NCBI GenBank assembly: GCA_017936125.1
Contig: JAGBGE010000016.1
Location: 1-58,233 of the forward strand
Length of the DNA: 58,233 bases
Source of the DNA: Clostridia bacterium
GTDB taxonomy: Bacteria; Bacillota_A; Clostridia; Oscillospirales; CAG-272
Direction of reading: 5' to 3'
The notes beneath the pieces were generated by a model, which made no database searches, had not been told where the DNA came from, and saw nothing but the letters and a program-made list of their open reading frames with translations. Position 1 is the stretch's first letter. Each line of letters starts with the position of its first letter. Made by a program: the position numbers and the translations under genes. This document shows, piece after piece, positions 17,204-25,666 of this stretch.

Positions 17204-17232
17204 AAAGGGTGCCGTCTAGATCGGCACCCTTT
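17204..17232 (-). terminator. Hairpin between secG and rnr
   Basis: Perfect 11-bp stem AAAGGGTGCCG / CGGCACCCTTT with a seven-base loop just after secG. It probably ends most secG transcripts; rnr could receive read-through. Confidence 0.8.
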
Positions 17233-17236
17233 AGTC

Positions 17237-17554
17237 TTATTTGAACAAACGCGAATAACCGCTGTTCTCTACAAGCTCCTGCCATGCGTCAAGAGAATAG
17301 GACTGAGCGTAGTCAGGCTGAATAACGAATACAGCAAGAACCGCAACCGCGAAAACGATAGCAGCGATCAAAGTCCATCTGTAAAGCGCTCTGTCAGCAC
17401 CGCCGGACTTGTCCTTACCGTAGAAGGTCTCTGCGCCGCCGGCAATAGTACCGGAAAGACCGTCCTCGTTGCTCTTCTGCAATATAACAGCAACAACTAT
17501 GAATGCAGCACAAACAAGAAGGACTGCAAGAAGTACGTACTCAAGAATTTCCAT
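17237..17554 (-). CDS. secG: Preprotein translocase subunit SecG
   Basis: Small subunit of the SecYEG protein-export channel. About 105 residues with two membrane helices (residues 2-23 and 56-76) separated by the conserved loop LQKSNEDGLSGTIAGGAETF. I chose the ATG at 17554, preceded by AAAGG; an upstream ATG at 17602 would add 16 basic residues lacking in the family. The promoter lies at 17609-17637. The C-terminal tail of about 29 residues after the second helix is longer than usual. Confidence 0.93.
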   Translation of the reverse strand: MEILEYVLLAVLLVCAAFIVVAVILQKSNEDGLSGTIAGGAETFYGKDKSGGADRALYRWTLIAAIVFAVAVLAVFVIQPDYAQSYSLDAWQELVENSGYSRLFK

Positions 17555-17608
17555 TTTTCGAACCTTTCGTATTATTTCTCGCATATAGCGAGTATTATGC
17601 ATATTGGT

Positions 17609-17637
17609 ATTTTACCATAAACATTTCAAAAATGCAA
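17609..17637 (-). promoter_or_regulatory. secG promoter
   Basis: Minus-strand -35 TTGCAT (17637-17632) and -10 TAAAAT (17614-17609), spacing 17. Confidence 0.7.
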
Positions 17638-17735
17638 TAGTTTTTTTTATTTTTCTTATTTTTATCACGCAAATATACGAAAGTTTATGATTATTTTTGA
17701 CAAAAAAGAGCAATAATAAGGTTAATTCTATAAAA

Positions 17736-19172
17736 ATGAAAGGTTTTTTTCACCTTATGATAACAAGAAAAGCAGTAGCGCCCTTTGGTATAAAGGACAA
17801 GCTCGGCTATCTTTTCGGTGATTTCGGCAACGACTTCACCTTTATTCTCTCATCAAGCTTTCTTTTGAAATTTTACACCGACGTAATGCACGTGAGCGCG
17901 GGAGTCGTAGGAATCGTTATGATGCTCGCAAGATTCGTAGACGCATTTACCGACGTCACTATGGGACGTATCGCAGACCGCGCAAGACCGACTCCCGCAG
18001 GTAAATTCAAGCCTTGGATTCTGCGTATGTCCGCGCCCGTCGCGATTTCCTCATTTCTCATATATCAATCAGCCTTTGCTGACTCTGCTATGTGGTTCCG
18101 AATACTATGGCTCGTCGTGACATATATCCTGTGGGGCTCTATCTTCTACACCTCAATCAACATTCCCTACGGCTCTATGGCTTCGACAATTTCACGTGAG
18201 CCGAGCGACCGTCAGTCGCTCTCGACATTCAGGACTATGGGAAGCACGCTCGCGGGAGTTATAGTCGGCGCGGGAGCTCCGCTGGTCGCATACGATACGC
18301 GAATAGTTGACGGAGTGACTATCGCTGAGATGAACGGTCCACGCTTCACGCTTATCGCAGGCGTATTCTCTATTCTCGCGGTAATCACCTACCTGCTCTG
18401 CTACTATCTCACCACCGAGCGAGTCATACCCGACGAGGCATCGCAGAAGGAAAAGCAGGGCGGTGTCGGCAGACTCATTGTCAGCTCGGTGAAAAATCGC
18501 GCGCTTGTATCTATAATCGTAGCGTCTATACTGATGCTGCTCTCGCAGTTCACGCTTCAGCAGATGGCAAACTACGTCTTCCCCGACTACTATGCCAATA
18601 CGGGCGCGCAGTCTGCCTCAACGATAGCGATGATGTTCGGTATGATAGTTGCCGCCGCGCTCGCAAGACCTCTTGCCGAGAGATTCGGCAAGGCGGAGAT
18701 AAGCGTTTTTTCTAACTTCCTCGCAGCAATAATTTGCCTGCTCTTATTCTTCATTCGCCCCCAGAACGTATGGGTGTACGTGGCGGTAAACGTCTTCTCC
18801 TGGCTCGGACTAGGAATATTCGCTATGGTGTCCTGGGCATTGATAACCGACGTTATCGACTACTCAGAAATCAAAAACGGTGTGCGCGAGGACGGCTCAA
18901 TATACGCGCTCTACTCATTCGCAAGAAAAATCGGTCAGGCAGCTGCCGCAGGACTCACGGGACTTTTCCTGACGCTTATCGGCTACGAGAAGATTGAGGG
19001 AGTCCCCCTGCCCGACGCGGTCAAAAACGGAATATTCAATATCTCAACGATTATCCCGGCTATCGGCTTCATTCTTCTCTCGCTGGTGCTTTGGTTCTGG
19101 TATCCCTTGCACAAGAGTGAGGTTGACAAAAACGTTCTTATCCTCAAGGAAAAGCACGGCAGCGCAGAGTAA
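17736..19172 (+). CDS. GPH-family (MelB-like) sugar:cation symporter
   Basis: Major-facilitator-type membrane transporter of the glycoside-pentoside-hexuronide:cation group, about 478 residues and 12 helices. Diagnostic segments are KLGYLFGDFGNDF at the start, MGRIADRARPTPAGKFKPW in the first cytoplasmic loop (the conserved D...R...G+xxPW motif) and SWALITDVIDYSEIKNGVREDGS later. Likely imports a plant-derived glycoside or pentoside with H+ or Na+. The start is uncertain: ATG at 17736 or 17757 (or TTG at 17697) are all weakly supported. It is transcribed alone, and no glycosidase is adjacent; the GH3 locus lies 6 kb away. Confidence 0.9.
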   Translation: MKGFFHLMITRKAVAPFGIKDKLGYLFGDFGNDFTFILSSSFLLKFYTDVMHVSAGVVGIVMMLARFVDAFTDVTMGRIADRARPTPAGKFKPWILRMSAPVAISSFLIYQSAFADSAMWFRILWLVVTYILWGSIFYTSINIPYGSMASTISREPSDRQSLSTFRTMGSTLAGVIVGAGAPLVAYDTRIVDGVTIAEMNGPRFTLIAGVFSILAVITYLLCYYLTTERVIPDEASQKEKQGGVGRLIVSSVKNRALVSIIVASILMLLSQFTLQQMANYVFPDYYANTGAQSASTIAMMFGMIVAAALARPLAERFGKAEISVFSNFLAAIICLLLFFIRPQNVWVYVAVNVFSWLGLGIFAMVSWALITDVIDYSEIKNGVREDGSIYALYSFARKIGQAAAAGLTGLFLTLIGYEKIEGVPLPDAVKNGIFNISTIIPAIGFILLSLVLWFWYPLHKSEVDKNVLILKEKHGSAE

Positions 19173-19228
19173 CAGACTTCTTTGTCAAAGTAAAACTTAT
19201 CTCTGCAAATTGGATTTTTTTATAAAAA

Positions 19229-19262
19229 TACAGGAGTAAAGATTTGATCCTTTACTCCTGTA
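19229..19262. terminator. Terminator between symporter and RHH gene
   Basis: Thirteen-base perfect stem (ATACAGGAGTAAA / TTTACTCCTGTAT). The minus strand is followed by TTTTTAT and more Ts, so it best serves the RHH gene; the convergent symporter may also use it. Confidence 0.85.
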
Positions 19263-19305
19263 TTTCAATTTATCGCTGACATTAATATGATATTCATTTC
19301 TTCAA

Positions 19306-19497
19306 CTATTTACTGTAAAGTACGTTCTCGTCAACTTCAATTTTGCCATTTGCGTCTTCGTATTCTTCTACGCAATTTTGCGCCAAATATTCAAGTTGAG
19401 CGTTAAGTGATCGCTTATTCCTTTTTGCAACCTGAGTTATTTTATACAGCAGCTCTGGCTCAAATCTTATACCTGTTTGTATTTTATTAGTAGCCAC
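19306..19497 (-). CDS. Arc-like ribbon-helix-helix DNA-binding protein
   Basis: A 63-residue protein with the pattern KIQTGIRFEPELLYKITQVAKRNKRSLNAQLEYL: a beta strand, then two helices with the usual NxR-S-NxQ-like pattern of Arc/MetJ-type regulators. The tail is acidic. GTG start with GAGGTG upstream. It is divergent from a 52-residue acidic ORF; GATAACAC (19498-19505) and GTGTTATC (19563-19570) are an inverted pair framing the intergenic region and could be operators. It may regulate its neighbour or itself, and could be the antitoxin-like half of a pair, though no toxin is recognised. Confidence 0.82.
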   Translation of the reverse strand: MATNKIQTGIRFEPELLYKITQVAKRNKRSLNAQLEYLAQNCVEEYEDANGKIEVDENVLYSK

Positions 19498-19543
19498 GAT
19501 AACACCTCAACAACATTTTATTAGTATTATACACAATTTTTTC

Positions 19544-19572
19544 TTGACTTTATACAAACAAAGTGTTATCAT
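19544..19572 (+). promoter_or_regulatory. Promoter of the 52-residue ORF, with flanking inverted repeat
   Basis: TTGACT and TATCAT separated by 17 bases. The -10 region overlaps GTGTTATC, one half of an inverted repeat whose other half lies beside the divergent RHH start. Both TTATACACAA and TTATACAAAC also occur between the two genes. Confidence 0.6.
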
Positions 19573-19621
19573 AATTACAGAATTTCACGGATTTTAAGAA
19601 TGGCAAAAGGAGAACTTTATA

Positions 19622-19780
19622 ATGAATAATGAAAAACAAAGCTTAGACGAAAAAGAAAACAAAAACCAATCGGAAAGAGAAAGCAACATAGAGCTTTTTC
19701 AGAAGGCGCTTGTTGAAGGGATTTCGAGCCAATTTGAAAATATACTTAAAGCATATCCACCTAACGATAAATCAATATGA
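19622..19780 (+). CDS. Small charged hypothetical protein (52 residues)
   Basis: A 52-codon frame with an excellent ribosome binding site (AAAGGAGAA, eight bases before ATG) and a promoter. The first 20 residues are almost entirely polar (many K, E, N, Q, S); residues 23-44 form a plausible amphipathic helix (IELFQKALVEGISSQFENIL). No family is recognised. Its divergent arrangement with a ribbon-helix-helix gene suggests a regulated or paired function. Confidence 0.65.
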   Translation: MNNEKQSLDEKENKNQSERESNIELFQKALVEGISSQFENILKAYPPNDKSI

Positions 19781-19817
19781 GTAAATATTCTGAGTAATTT
19801 CCGTGTTTTTGCATACT

Positions 19818-21251
19818 TTAGTTTGCATTTTCCTCTGATTTTCTATCAAAATCGCGCTTCTTGTGGCGTATTAAAAGATGGAAGAAGTCGTGCGCGTTAA
19901 ACGGCACCAGCGGATAGAGATATCTTTGCTTGCCCGAGAGAGTCGTGTTCGTCGCAACAAAGAAGAAAAAGAGCAAAATTCCTGCGACAAAGCCCCAGAT
20001 ACCGAAAAAGAACACGAGCGCCAGGATCATAAGTCGCATAAACTTGAACGCATAGCCCAGCTCATAATTCTGCTGCGCGAAGTTCGCTATCGCAACGAAC
20101 GCCATATAGAGTATAACGTCCTCGCAGAGCCAGCCAACCCCGACGGCGAAGTCACCGAGTATCAGCGCGCCGACAACAGAGAGCGAATTTGATAGAATGT
20201 CGGGTGTGTTCATCGAAGCAATTTTCAGTCCGTCTATCGCTACCTCGACTAAAAACAGCTGAAGTATTATCGGCAAAGCGCCCGGTGAGGCGGGAACGAG
20301 AAAGGATAGCGCATCGGGTAGCATTGCAGAATACTCAATAGCGAGATACCACAGCGGTGTTATCACCACGGAGAGCAGAAGAATTGCCGTTCGCACAAGG
20401 CGAAGATACGTGCCTGTCAGCGGTGGAAAGTAAAAATCCCCCGTTTCCTCGAGGTAATCGAAGATAGACGTCGGCAAAATCATCGCCTGCGGTGAGGTGT
20501 CGCAAAGCACGATAACCGAGCCCTCAAGCAATTGCGCCGCCGCGGCATCGGGGCGCTCTGTCGTGCGTATCTTCGGGAACGGGTTGTACCACCCCGAGCG
20601 TATCAGCGACTCTGCCAGGCTCTGATAACCGAGAGTCAGCGATTTCGGGCGAATTGACGAGAGCTTCTTCCTCACATCATTGACGGTGGAATTATCAGCA
20701 ACTCCTTTCATATAGCATACCACCACGTCGGTCTCCGACGAGCCGCCGAGCGAAAAATGCTCCATAGTGAGCCTTGCGTCACGGATTCTGCGACGTATCA
20801 GCGCGGTGTTCACCACCAGAGTTTCGACAAAGCCGTCACGCGCGCCCTGCATCACTCTGTCGCTCTCGGGCTCCTCGGTTGGTCTTGCGGGATAGGTACG
20901 CAGGTCAAGGAGTATCGCCGTATCGCCGAAGCTCTCGGCAAAAATTGCCGTCTGCCCCGACAGCACCGCGCGAATAATCTTGCTCTGCTCGTGCGAGAGC
21001 TCAACCTCAACGTACGGCAGACGCTTCTCCAGCTCCTCGGCAGAGCCGATTTGCTTCTGCGATAAGAGATACTGCATTATCCGCAGCATCTCGCCGTCCT
21101 TGACGAAGCCATCTATATAGTAAAAGCACATATCCGCATTACAAACGGTCAGGTGTCTCTCGATTATATCAAAGCTCTCCTTAACCCTGAGCCGCTCGCT
21201 CATCAATGTGACGTTCAGGTTATAGTCACTGTAAAGTCTTTCGTTTTCCAA
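19818..21251 (-). CDS. spoVAF: Spore germination protein, GerA family (SpoVAF-like)
   Basis: Inner spore-membrane protein of 477 residues. The N-terminal half is soluble (residues 1-270, with a split GerA N-domain) and contains GARDGFVETLVVNTALIRRR; the C-terminal half has four to six membrane helices. The start region (CFYYIDGFVKDGEMLRIMQYL) resembles SpoVAF rather than nutrient-receptor A subunits. No GerB or GerC partner and no other spoVA gene is adjacent. It starts with TTG; its AGAGGG ribosome binding site is the 3' arm of a hairpin (21258-21295), so translation may be gated. This is the main evidence for sporulation in this organism. Confidence 0.88.
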   Translation of the reverse strand: MENERLYSDYNLNVTLMSERLRVKESFDIIERHLTVCNADMCFYYIDGFVKDGEMLRIMQYLLSQKQIGSAEELEKRLPYVEVELSHEQSKIIRAVLSGQTAIFAESFGDTAILLDLRTYPARPTEEPESDRVMQGARDGFVETLVVNTALIRRRIRDARLTMEHFSLGGSSETDVVVCYMKGVADNSTVNDVRKKLSSIRPKSLTLGYQSLAESLIRSGWYNPFPKIRTTERPDAAAAQLLEGSVIVLCDTSPQAMILPTSIFDYLEETGDFYFPPLTGTYLRLVRTAILLLSVVITPLWYLAIEYSAMLPDALSFLVPASPGALPIILQLFLVEVAIDGLKIASMNTPDILSNSLSVVGALILGDFAVGVGWLCEDVILYMAFVAIANFAQQNYELGYAFKFMRLMILALVFFFGIWGFVAGILLFFFFVATNTTLSGKQRYLYPLVPFNAHDFFHLLIRHKKRDFDRKSEENAN

Positions 21252-21257
21252 AATTTT

Positions 21258-21295
21258 ACCCTCTAGGCTTTTTATGTTAGTATAACCTAGAGGGT
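21258..21295 (-). promoter_or_regulatory. Hairpin sequestering the SpoVAF ribosome binding site
   Basis: Perfect 10-bp stem ACCCTCTAGG / CCTAGAGGGT with an 18-base AT-rich loop, between the small membrane protein gene and spoVAF. The Shine-Dalgarno AGAGGG is within the 3' arm, seven bases before the TTG start. No good T-tract follows, so translational control is as likely as termination. Confidence 0.6.
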
Positions 21296-21310
21296 GATTT
21301 TTATTCTATT

Positions 21311-21640
21311 TCAGAAAATACCGCCGTTATATTTTTTCATAGCATAAAAGCTGATAACGATGCCTACTGTCATACCGATAATCATAGCCACAGTGCCGAT
21401 TACCGTGTAGATTTCAATATTAGTCAGGGTAAAAGCTATAAAAAGCGCGGAGAAAACGAGCACTGAAATTCCGACAATCAAAGTACCGAGTCCGACGAGC
21501 TTGCCAAATGGCTTAACGTCCTCGGGACTGACTCTGTGACGGTGATAGGAGTGAAGCGAGGAGATGTTTCCTCTCATATTCATAACGCCGAGCGCGCATA
21601 TAATCACACCGACAAGCGCGGTTGTTATCGAAGGAAGCAT
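21311..21640 (-). CDS. Small membrane protein, DUF3784-like
   Basis: A 109-residue protein with three hydrophobic helices (about 3-22, 50-75 and 80-102), separated by a charged loop (HSYHRHRVSPEDVKPFGKL). Size and pattern resemble DUF3784, a Firmicutes family of unknown function. ATG at 21640 is chosen because AAAGGAG lies seven bases upstream; an ATG at 21655 would overlap that site. It precedes spoVAF by 59 bases and probably shares a transcript, broken by the hairpin at 21258. Confidence 0.75.
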   Translation of the reverse strand: MLPSITTALVGVIICALGVMNMRGNISSLHSYHRHRVSPEDVKPFGKLVGLGTLIVGISVLVFSALFIAFTLTNIEIYTVIGTVAMIIGMTVGIVISFYAMKKYNGGIF

Positions 21641-21665
21641 ATTTTCTCCTTTCATTTTTTATTTA

Positions 21666-21694
21666 ATTATAACATATGTACGGAATTTTTGCAA
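21666..21694 (-). promoter_or_regulatory. Promoter upstream of DUF3784-like gene and spoVAF
   Basis: Minus-strand -35 TTGCAA (21694-21689) and -10 TATAAT (21671-21666), spacing 17. It looks like a housekeeping sigma-A promoter rather than a forespore sigma-G one. Confidence 0.72.
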
Positions 21695-21710
21695 TAGTCT
21701 AGGCAAAGAA

Positions 21711-21738
21711 TGCGCGGAGTGAAAACCACTCCGCGCCA
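21711..21738 (-). terminator. Terminator at the end of the surface-protein operon
   Basis: GCGCGGAGTGG / CCACTCCGCGC type hairpin (GCGCGGAGTG and CACTCCGCGC with a short loop) about 35 bases after the large lipoprotein gene; the minus-strand T-tract (ATTCTTT) is modest. Confidence 0.75.
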
Positions 21739-21772
21739 AGCTATATTATTTAATTCAGTTCAAGCGACCGAA

Positions 21773-24700
21773 TTAGTCCTTTTTCTCATAATATCCGTAG
21801 ATATAAACGTGAGTATCCTCTTCTACGGCATTACGAACTGCGAACCAGATGTTGTTACCTGCGGCAGCGCCATTGGTTACGTAGAACTCAAGAGCTACGG
21901 TCTCGCCTGCGGGAACAACAATCGTGCCGCTGCCCATATCAGAGCCGTTGTCAACCGCGCCGAAGCTGATAGTGATATCCTTCGTGCCCTTGTTGGTAAC
22001 GGACATAAGAGCCTTTGTTCCGCCACTCTGAACGGGAATCTTGTTCACGTTGTTGCACCAAACTGCAACAGACGCATTCTCGGGAGTACCCGCCTTAACG
22101 AGATAATCGATAACGGTAATACCCGAATCAAGAGTTACGTAGTCGTGAGTGATGTTAGCAGTACCGTCAACGGTTCCCGCAATTCCCTCGTAGTAAAGGT
22201 CCTCGCTGATGCCGGGCTTACCGGGAGTGAACTGTACGAGCGCATCGTTCTGATATACCGCGTATCCTGCGCCGCAATCTGCGCAAACGATAGTGTCACC
22301 GGGAAGGGTGGGAGTTGCCGCGTGGCAAGAAATTGCCACGGGAGCAGAAAGCTTAACGTTTGCATCCGCGTCAGCGAAGATTTCAGTGCAGCCCTCAACG
22401 GTACACTTATAGTAATCCTCAACGCCGTCGGTAACACACTTAACGGGAGCAGTACCTGCTACGAGTTCGGTGGTATGCTTGTGAGCTGTTACCTCGATTT
22501 CGTAGGTAGCGGTCTTACCGCCGAAGGAAACGGTTACGGTCTTGGTGCCGATATCCTCTGCGGTGAATACGTAGCCGTCAAGGTCGGTGGTGTAACCGGT
22601 CTCAACGAAGGTGTACTTGATACCGCCGCTGGTCTTGAGCATAAGGCCGTTTGCCGAGAAGGTCTCGCCTGTGGTGAAGCTGAGCTTCTCTGCGTTCTTG
22701 ATGATAGAGATGCTTTCAAACTCATTTGCAAGATAGAAGTAGCCGTATACACCAACGGTAACGTCGGACTGAATGTCGTTCTGTACCTGGAGATAGAACC
22801 AGTTGGAGCCACCGCCACTCTTGGGATGCTCGAAGGAAGAAGCAACGATGCCGCCGGCGGGAATGGTTACCTCGTCGTAGATAGCGGAGTTACTGTCGTT
22901 CTGGAACTTAATGGTAATAGCCTCGGTGCCGTAGTTGTGGTAATACATAATTACCGAACGGTTTGCAACGTCAGCGTCAAGACCGTTAGGAATAATGGTC
23001 TGGAAGTCGCCCTGCTCGTTCCACATCGTAAGGCTGATTCTGTCGCCTGCGTTAACGCCTGCGCCAAAGGTGAACTTGGAGCCGTATACGCCATCAACGT
23101 CAGCGTACTCTGCCTTCCAGCCTGCGAAGGAGCCGCTGCCTACATTAATCTCGGGTCTGAAGAGTACCCAATGCTCACCGCTCATTACCTCGTTGCCAAA
23201 TACCTCGCCACAGCGAGCGCAATGCTCTGCGGTGCCGGGAAGAGTTACGGGAGTATGACCCTTTGCGATTACAACGGAGTCAGCGCTGATAGGAGTATTA
23301 CCCTCTGCGTCGGAGTAGAGAAGACCGCAGCCCTCGCCGTCACACATATAGTAAGGAATGTTACCGTCTGCGGTACAGGTTGCCGCATTGTAGGGAACGT
23401 AAACGATGTTATGAGTATGAGCATCGTTCTCTACTACGATAGTATAAGTAGCAGTCGCGCCGCCGAAGGAAACGGTTACGGTATGCACACCAACGTCGGA
23501 TGCGGCAAATACCTTGCCGTCGAGGTCGGTAGTGTAGTTGGAGTAAATCTCAAACTCGTCATAGTTAGCTGTTGCATTCTCATTGAGAGCCGCGATAACA
23601 AGACGGAGTCCCTCTGCGCTGAAGGTCTCGCCAACCTTGAAGGTAAGCTTGCTTGCGGGAGTCTTGATGCCAAGCGCCTTGATATCGTCCTCTACGTTGA
23701 AGTAGCCCCATACGGTGAAGGAGGTGTCTGCCTCAACGTCGTTTCTTACTGCGAACCAGGTGTTGTTACCCTTGGCTGCGCCCTTGGTAACATCGTAAGC
23801 AACGTATACGGTCTCGCCCGCGGGAACGAGAACGGTGCCGCTACCGGTATCTGTTGCGCTGTCAACCTGACCAATGGTAACGGTGATATCCTGAGTACCG
23901 TTGTTGGTGATGTAAGTGATAGTCTTGGTGCCGCCCGCTCTTACGGGAACCTTGATATTGTGAACGAGATTCTGGTCATTCCATACTGCGACAGAGGAAT
24001 TTGCGGGAGTACCTGCCGCAACGGTAAACTTGGTTGCGTTCATACCGTTTGCAAGAGTGATAAGCTCGTAATTGATGTTATCGGTACCGTTGATAGTACC
24101 GTCAATGCTCTCATAATAGTCGGGATAAACTACGCCGGGTGCGAAGTGTACCCAGCCGTCCCAGCTTGCCTCACCGAAAGTAGCGCCGCAAACCTTACAG
24201 GTCGCTGCTGCATAGGGATACGCAACACCGCTGTGGCTTACCTTCTCGGTAGCGTAGTCGCAGTTCTTACAGTCATCCCAGTGACCGTCTGCGTCGGACT
24301 TAACCTCGGTATCGTGGTCTGCTACGGGAAGCTTCTCCGCATCTACGGTAGTTTCTACGGTGCAATCCTCGTCGGAGAATACCTTACCGCAGGTAGAGCA
24401 GGTCCAATATGCGTTGTTTCCTGCTACGGTACAGCTGGACTCGGTTGCGTCGGTCTTAACGCCGGCGTGTCCCTTTACGCCAATCTCAATGCTTGCGAGA
24501 GGCTTGGTAGCTTCCTTGTCCTCGAACTTCTCGTGACAAACGGTACACTCGTAGTGAGCAAGAGAGCCCTTCTCGGTACAGGTAGGCTCAACCGCGGCAA
24601 CGAGGTCGCCGGTGGTGTGCTCGTGCTTAACCACAACCTTTACGGTAGCGGTGTAGGTCTTGTCGCCGTCAACGTAGGAAATAACGATTTCGCTATCGGT

Positions 24701-25549
24701 GGGCTGGAGATTCTCGGTCTTGCTGATAGTGTAGCCGGTTACAGCTACGCTGTTGTCGCAATCAGCGCAGGAGAGCTTAACCGAAAGATTAGCGGTATTG
24801 AAGCTCTCGCCGGGCTCGTATGTAGTAACTGCGCCCTCGATAACGAGAGACGTGCCGTAGTTATGTCCCTTTGCAGTGATAACGGTGTCTGCAAGAGCGA
24901 TTTCATTCTTACCATCTGCGTCGGAATATACCTTACCGCAGGGAGAGCAGCTCCAGTATGCAGAGTTACCTGCCTCTGTGCAGGTAGCATCCTTAGCCTC
25001 GGTCTTTACAAGGCTGTGACCGGTTGCAAGAATAACCTGCTCCGCAAGAGTGGTCTCGGTGGTGCCTGCCTCATCTGCGTAAAGCTTCTTACATACAGAG
25101 CAGAAGTAGTACGCCTTGTTACCGTTCTCGGTACAGGTAGCGTCCTTCGCCTCGGTCTTTACGAAGCTGTGGCCGAGAGGATCAACAGATCCCGCAGCCT
25201 CAATTACAGTCTCGCCGTTAGCATCGCTGAAGAGCTTGTTACAAGCAGTGCACTTGAAGCAGTCCATGGTTCCTGCCTCGGTACAGGTAGCCTCAGTGCC
25301 TGCAACGCCGATAATATTGTGTCCGAGAGCTGCGATAGCCTTGGGAGCGTCGAGCTCGGTCTCGCCGTTTACGTCAGCGAAAATCTTGTCGCAGCCGTCG
25401 CAGGTATAGTAGGTCTCGTAGCCTGCCTCGGTACAGGTAGCGTCAAGCTTGTCAACCTTGGTGAGATTGTGCTTGTGACCGCAGGATACCGCAAGAACGA
25501 GTACGAGAAGCATAACCGCCAAGGTAGCGATTCTCTTAATCATATTCAT
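21773..25549 (-). CDS. Large surface lipoprotein with cysteine-pair repeats and Ig-like / beta-sandwich modules
   Basis: Secreted, lipid-anchored protein of about 1258 residues. The ATG at 25549 has AAAGGAG upstream and begins a signal peptide ending in lipobox LAVSC. Residues about 25-215 hold four repeats of the form ATCTEAG...CxxC..(F/Y)xD..G...GH. Then come an Ig-like domain, more cysteine repeats, and three copies of a beta-sandwich module ending in GYF or GYY, the first two followed by an Ig-like domain (KLTFKVGETFSAEGL...TTDLDG...DVGVHTVTVSFGG). The CxxC pairs and conserved histidine suggest zinc or disulfide stabilisation; carbohydrate or host-surface binding is inferred. Last gene of the GH3 locus. 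Confidence 0.85.
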   Translation of the reverse strand: MNMIKRIATLAVMLLVLVLAVSCGHKHNLTKVDKLDATCTEAGYETYYTCDGCDKIFADVNGETELDAPKAIAALGHNIIGVAGTEATCTEAGTMDCFKCTACNKLFSDANGETVIEAAGSVDPLGHSFVKTEAKDATCTENGNKAYYFCSVCKKLYADEAGTTETTLAEQVILATGHSLVKTEAKDATCTEAGNSAYWSCSPCGKVYSDADGKNEIALADTVITAKGHNYGTSLVIEGAVTTYEPGESFNTANLSVKLSCADCDNSVAVTGYTISKTENLQPTDSEIVISYVDGDKTYTATVKVVVKHEHTTGDLVAAVEPTCTEKGSLAHYECTVCHEKFEDKEATKPLASIEIGVKGHAGVKTDATESSCTVAGNNAYWTCSTCGKVFSDEDCTVETTVDAEKLPVADHDTEVKSDADGHWDDCKNCDYATEKVSHSGVAYPYAAATCKVCGATFGEASWDGWVHFAPGVVYPDYYESIDGTINGTDNINYELITLANGMNATKFTVAAGTPANSSVAVWNDQNLVHNIKVPVRAGGTKTITYITNNGTQDITVTIGQVDSATDTGSGTVLVPAGETVYVAYDVTKGAAKGNNTWFAVRNDVEADTSFTVWGYFNVEDDIKALGIKTPASKLTFKVGETFSAEGLRLVIAALNENATANYDEFEIYSNYTTDLDGKVFAASDVGVHTVTVSFGGATATYTIVVENDAHTHNIVYVPYNAATCTADGNIPYYMCDGEGCGLLYSDAEGNTPISADSVVIAKGHTPVTLPGTAEHCARCGEVFGNEVMSGEHWVLFRPEINVGSGSFAGWKAEYADVDGVYGSKFTFGAGVNAGDRISLTMWNEQGDFQTIIPNGLDADVANRSVIMYYHNYGTEAITIKFQNDSNSAIYDEVTIPAGGIVASSFEHPKSGGGSNWFYLQVQNDIQSDVTVGVYGYFYLANEFESISIIKNAEKLSFTTGETFSANGLMLKTSGGIKYTFVETGYTTDLDGYVFTAEDIGTKTVTVSFGGKTATYEIEVTAHKHTTELVAGTAPVKCVTDGVEDYYKCTVEGCTEIFADADANVKLSAPVAISCHAATPTLPGDTIVCADCGAGYAVYQNDALVQFTPGKPGISEDLYYEGIAGTVDGTANITHDYVTLDSGITVIDYLVKAGTPENASVAVWCNNVNKIPVQSGGTKALMSVTNKGTKDITISFGAVDNGSDMGSGTIVVPAGETVALEFYVTNGAAAGNNIWFAVRNAVEEDTHVYIYGYYEKKD

Positions 25550-25594
25550 TGTTTTTCTCCTTTGCGTAAAACGCATATATTTGTTTTTTGTAAT

Positions 25595-25620
25595 CCCCAT
25601 CTCCCCGAAGGGAGAGGGGG
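25595..25620. repeat. GC-rich hairpin between GH3 and large lipoprotein genes
   Basis: CCCCATCTCCC-TTCG-type hairpin with a GGGAGAGGGGG arm and a stable tetraloop in the only long gap (117 bases) of the operon. The sequence resembles other dispersed hairpins in this window (47812, 53604, 56340). It lacks a U-tract on the minus strand, so it may protect or process mRNA rather than terminate it. A second hairpin (GACAAC / GTTGTC) lies at 25645-25661 beside it. Confidence 0.55.
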
Positions 25621-25666
25621 AATTGTGCTTTAGGAGTTGCTTTTGACAACTTTAGTTGTCTTTTTC

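Noticed and set aside
21710..25633. A 1307-codon open frame on the plus strand, antisense to the large lipoprotein gene
   Set aside because: It is a mirror of the minus-strand gene produced by its codon bias. The minus-strand frame has a signal peptide, lipobox, ribosome binding site and clear domain repeats; the plus-strand frame has none.
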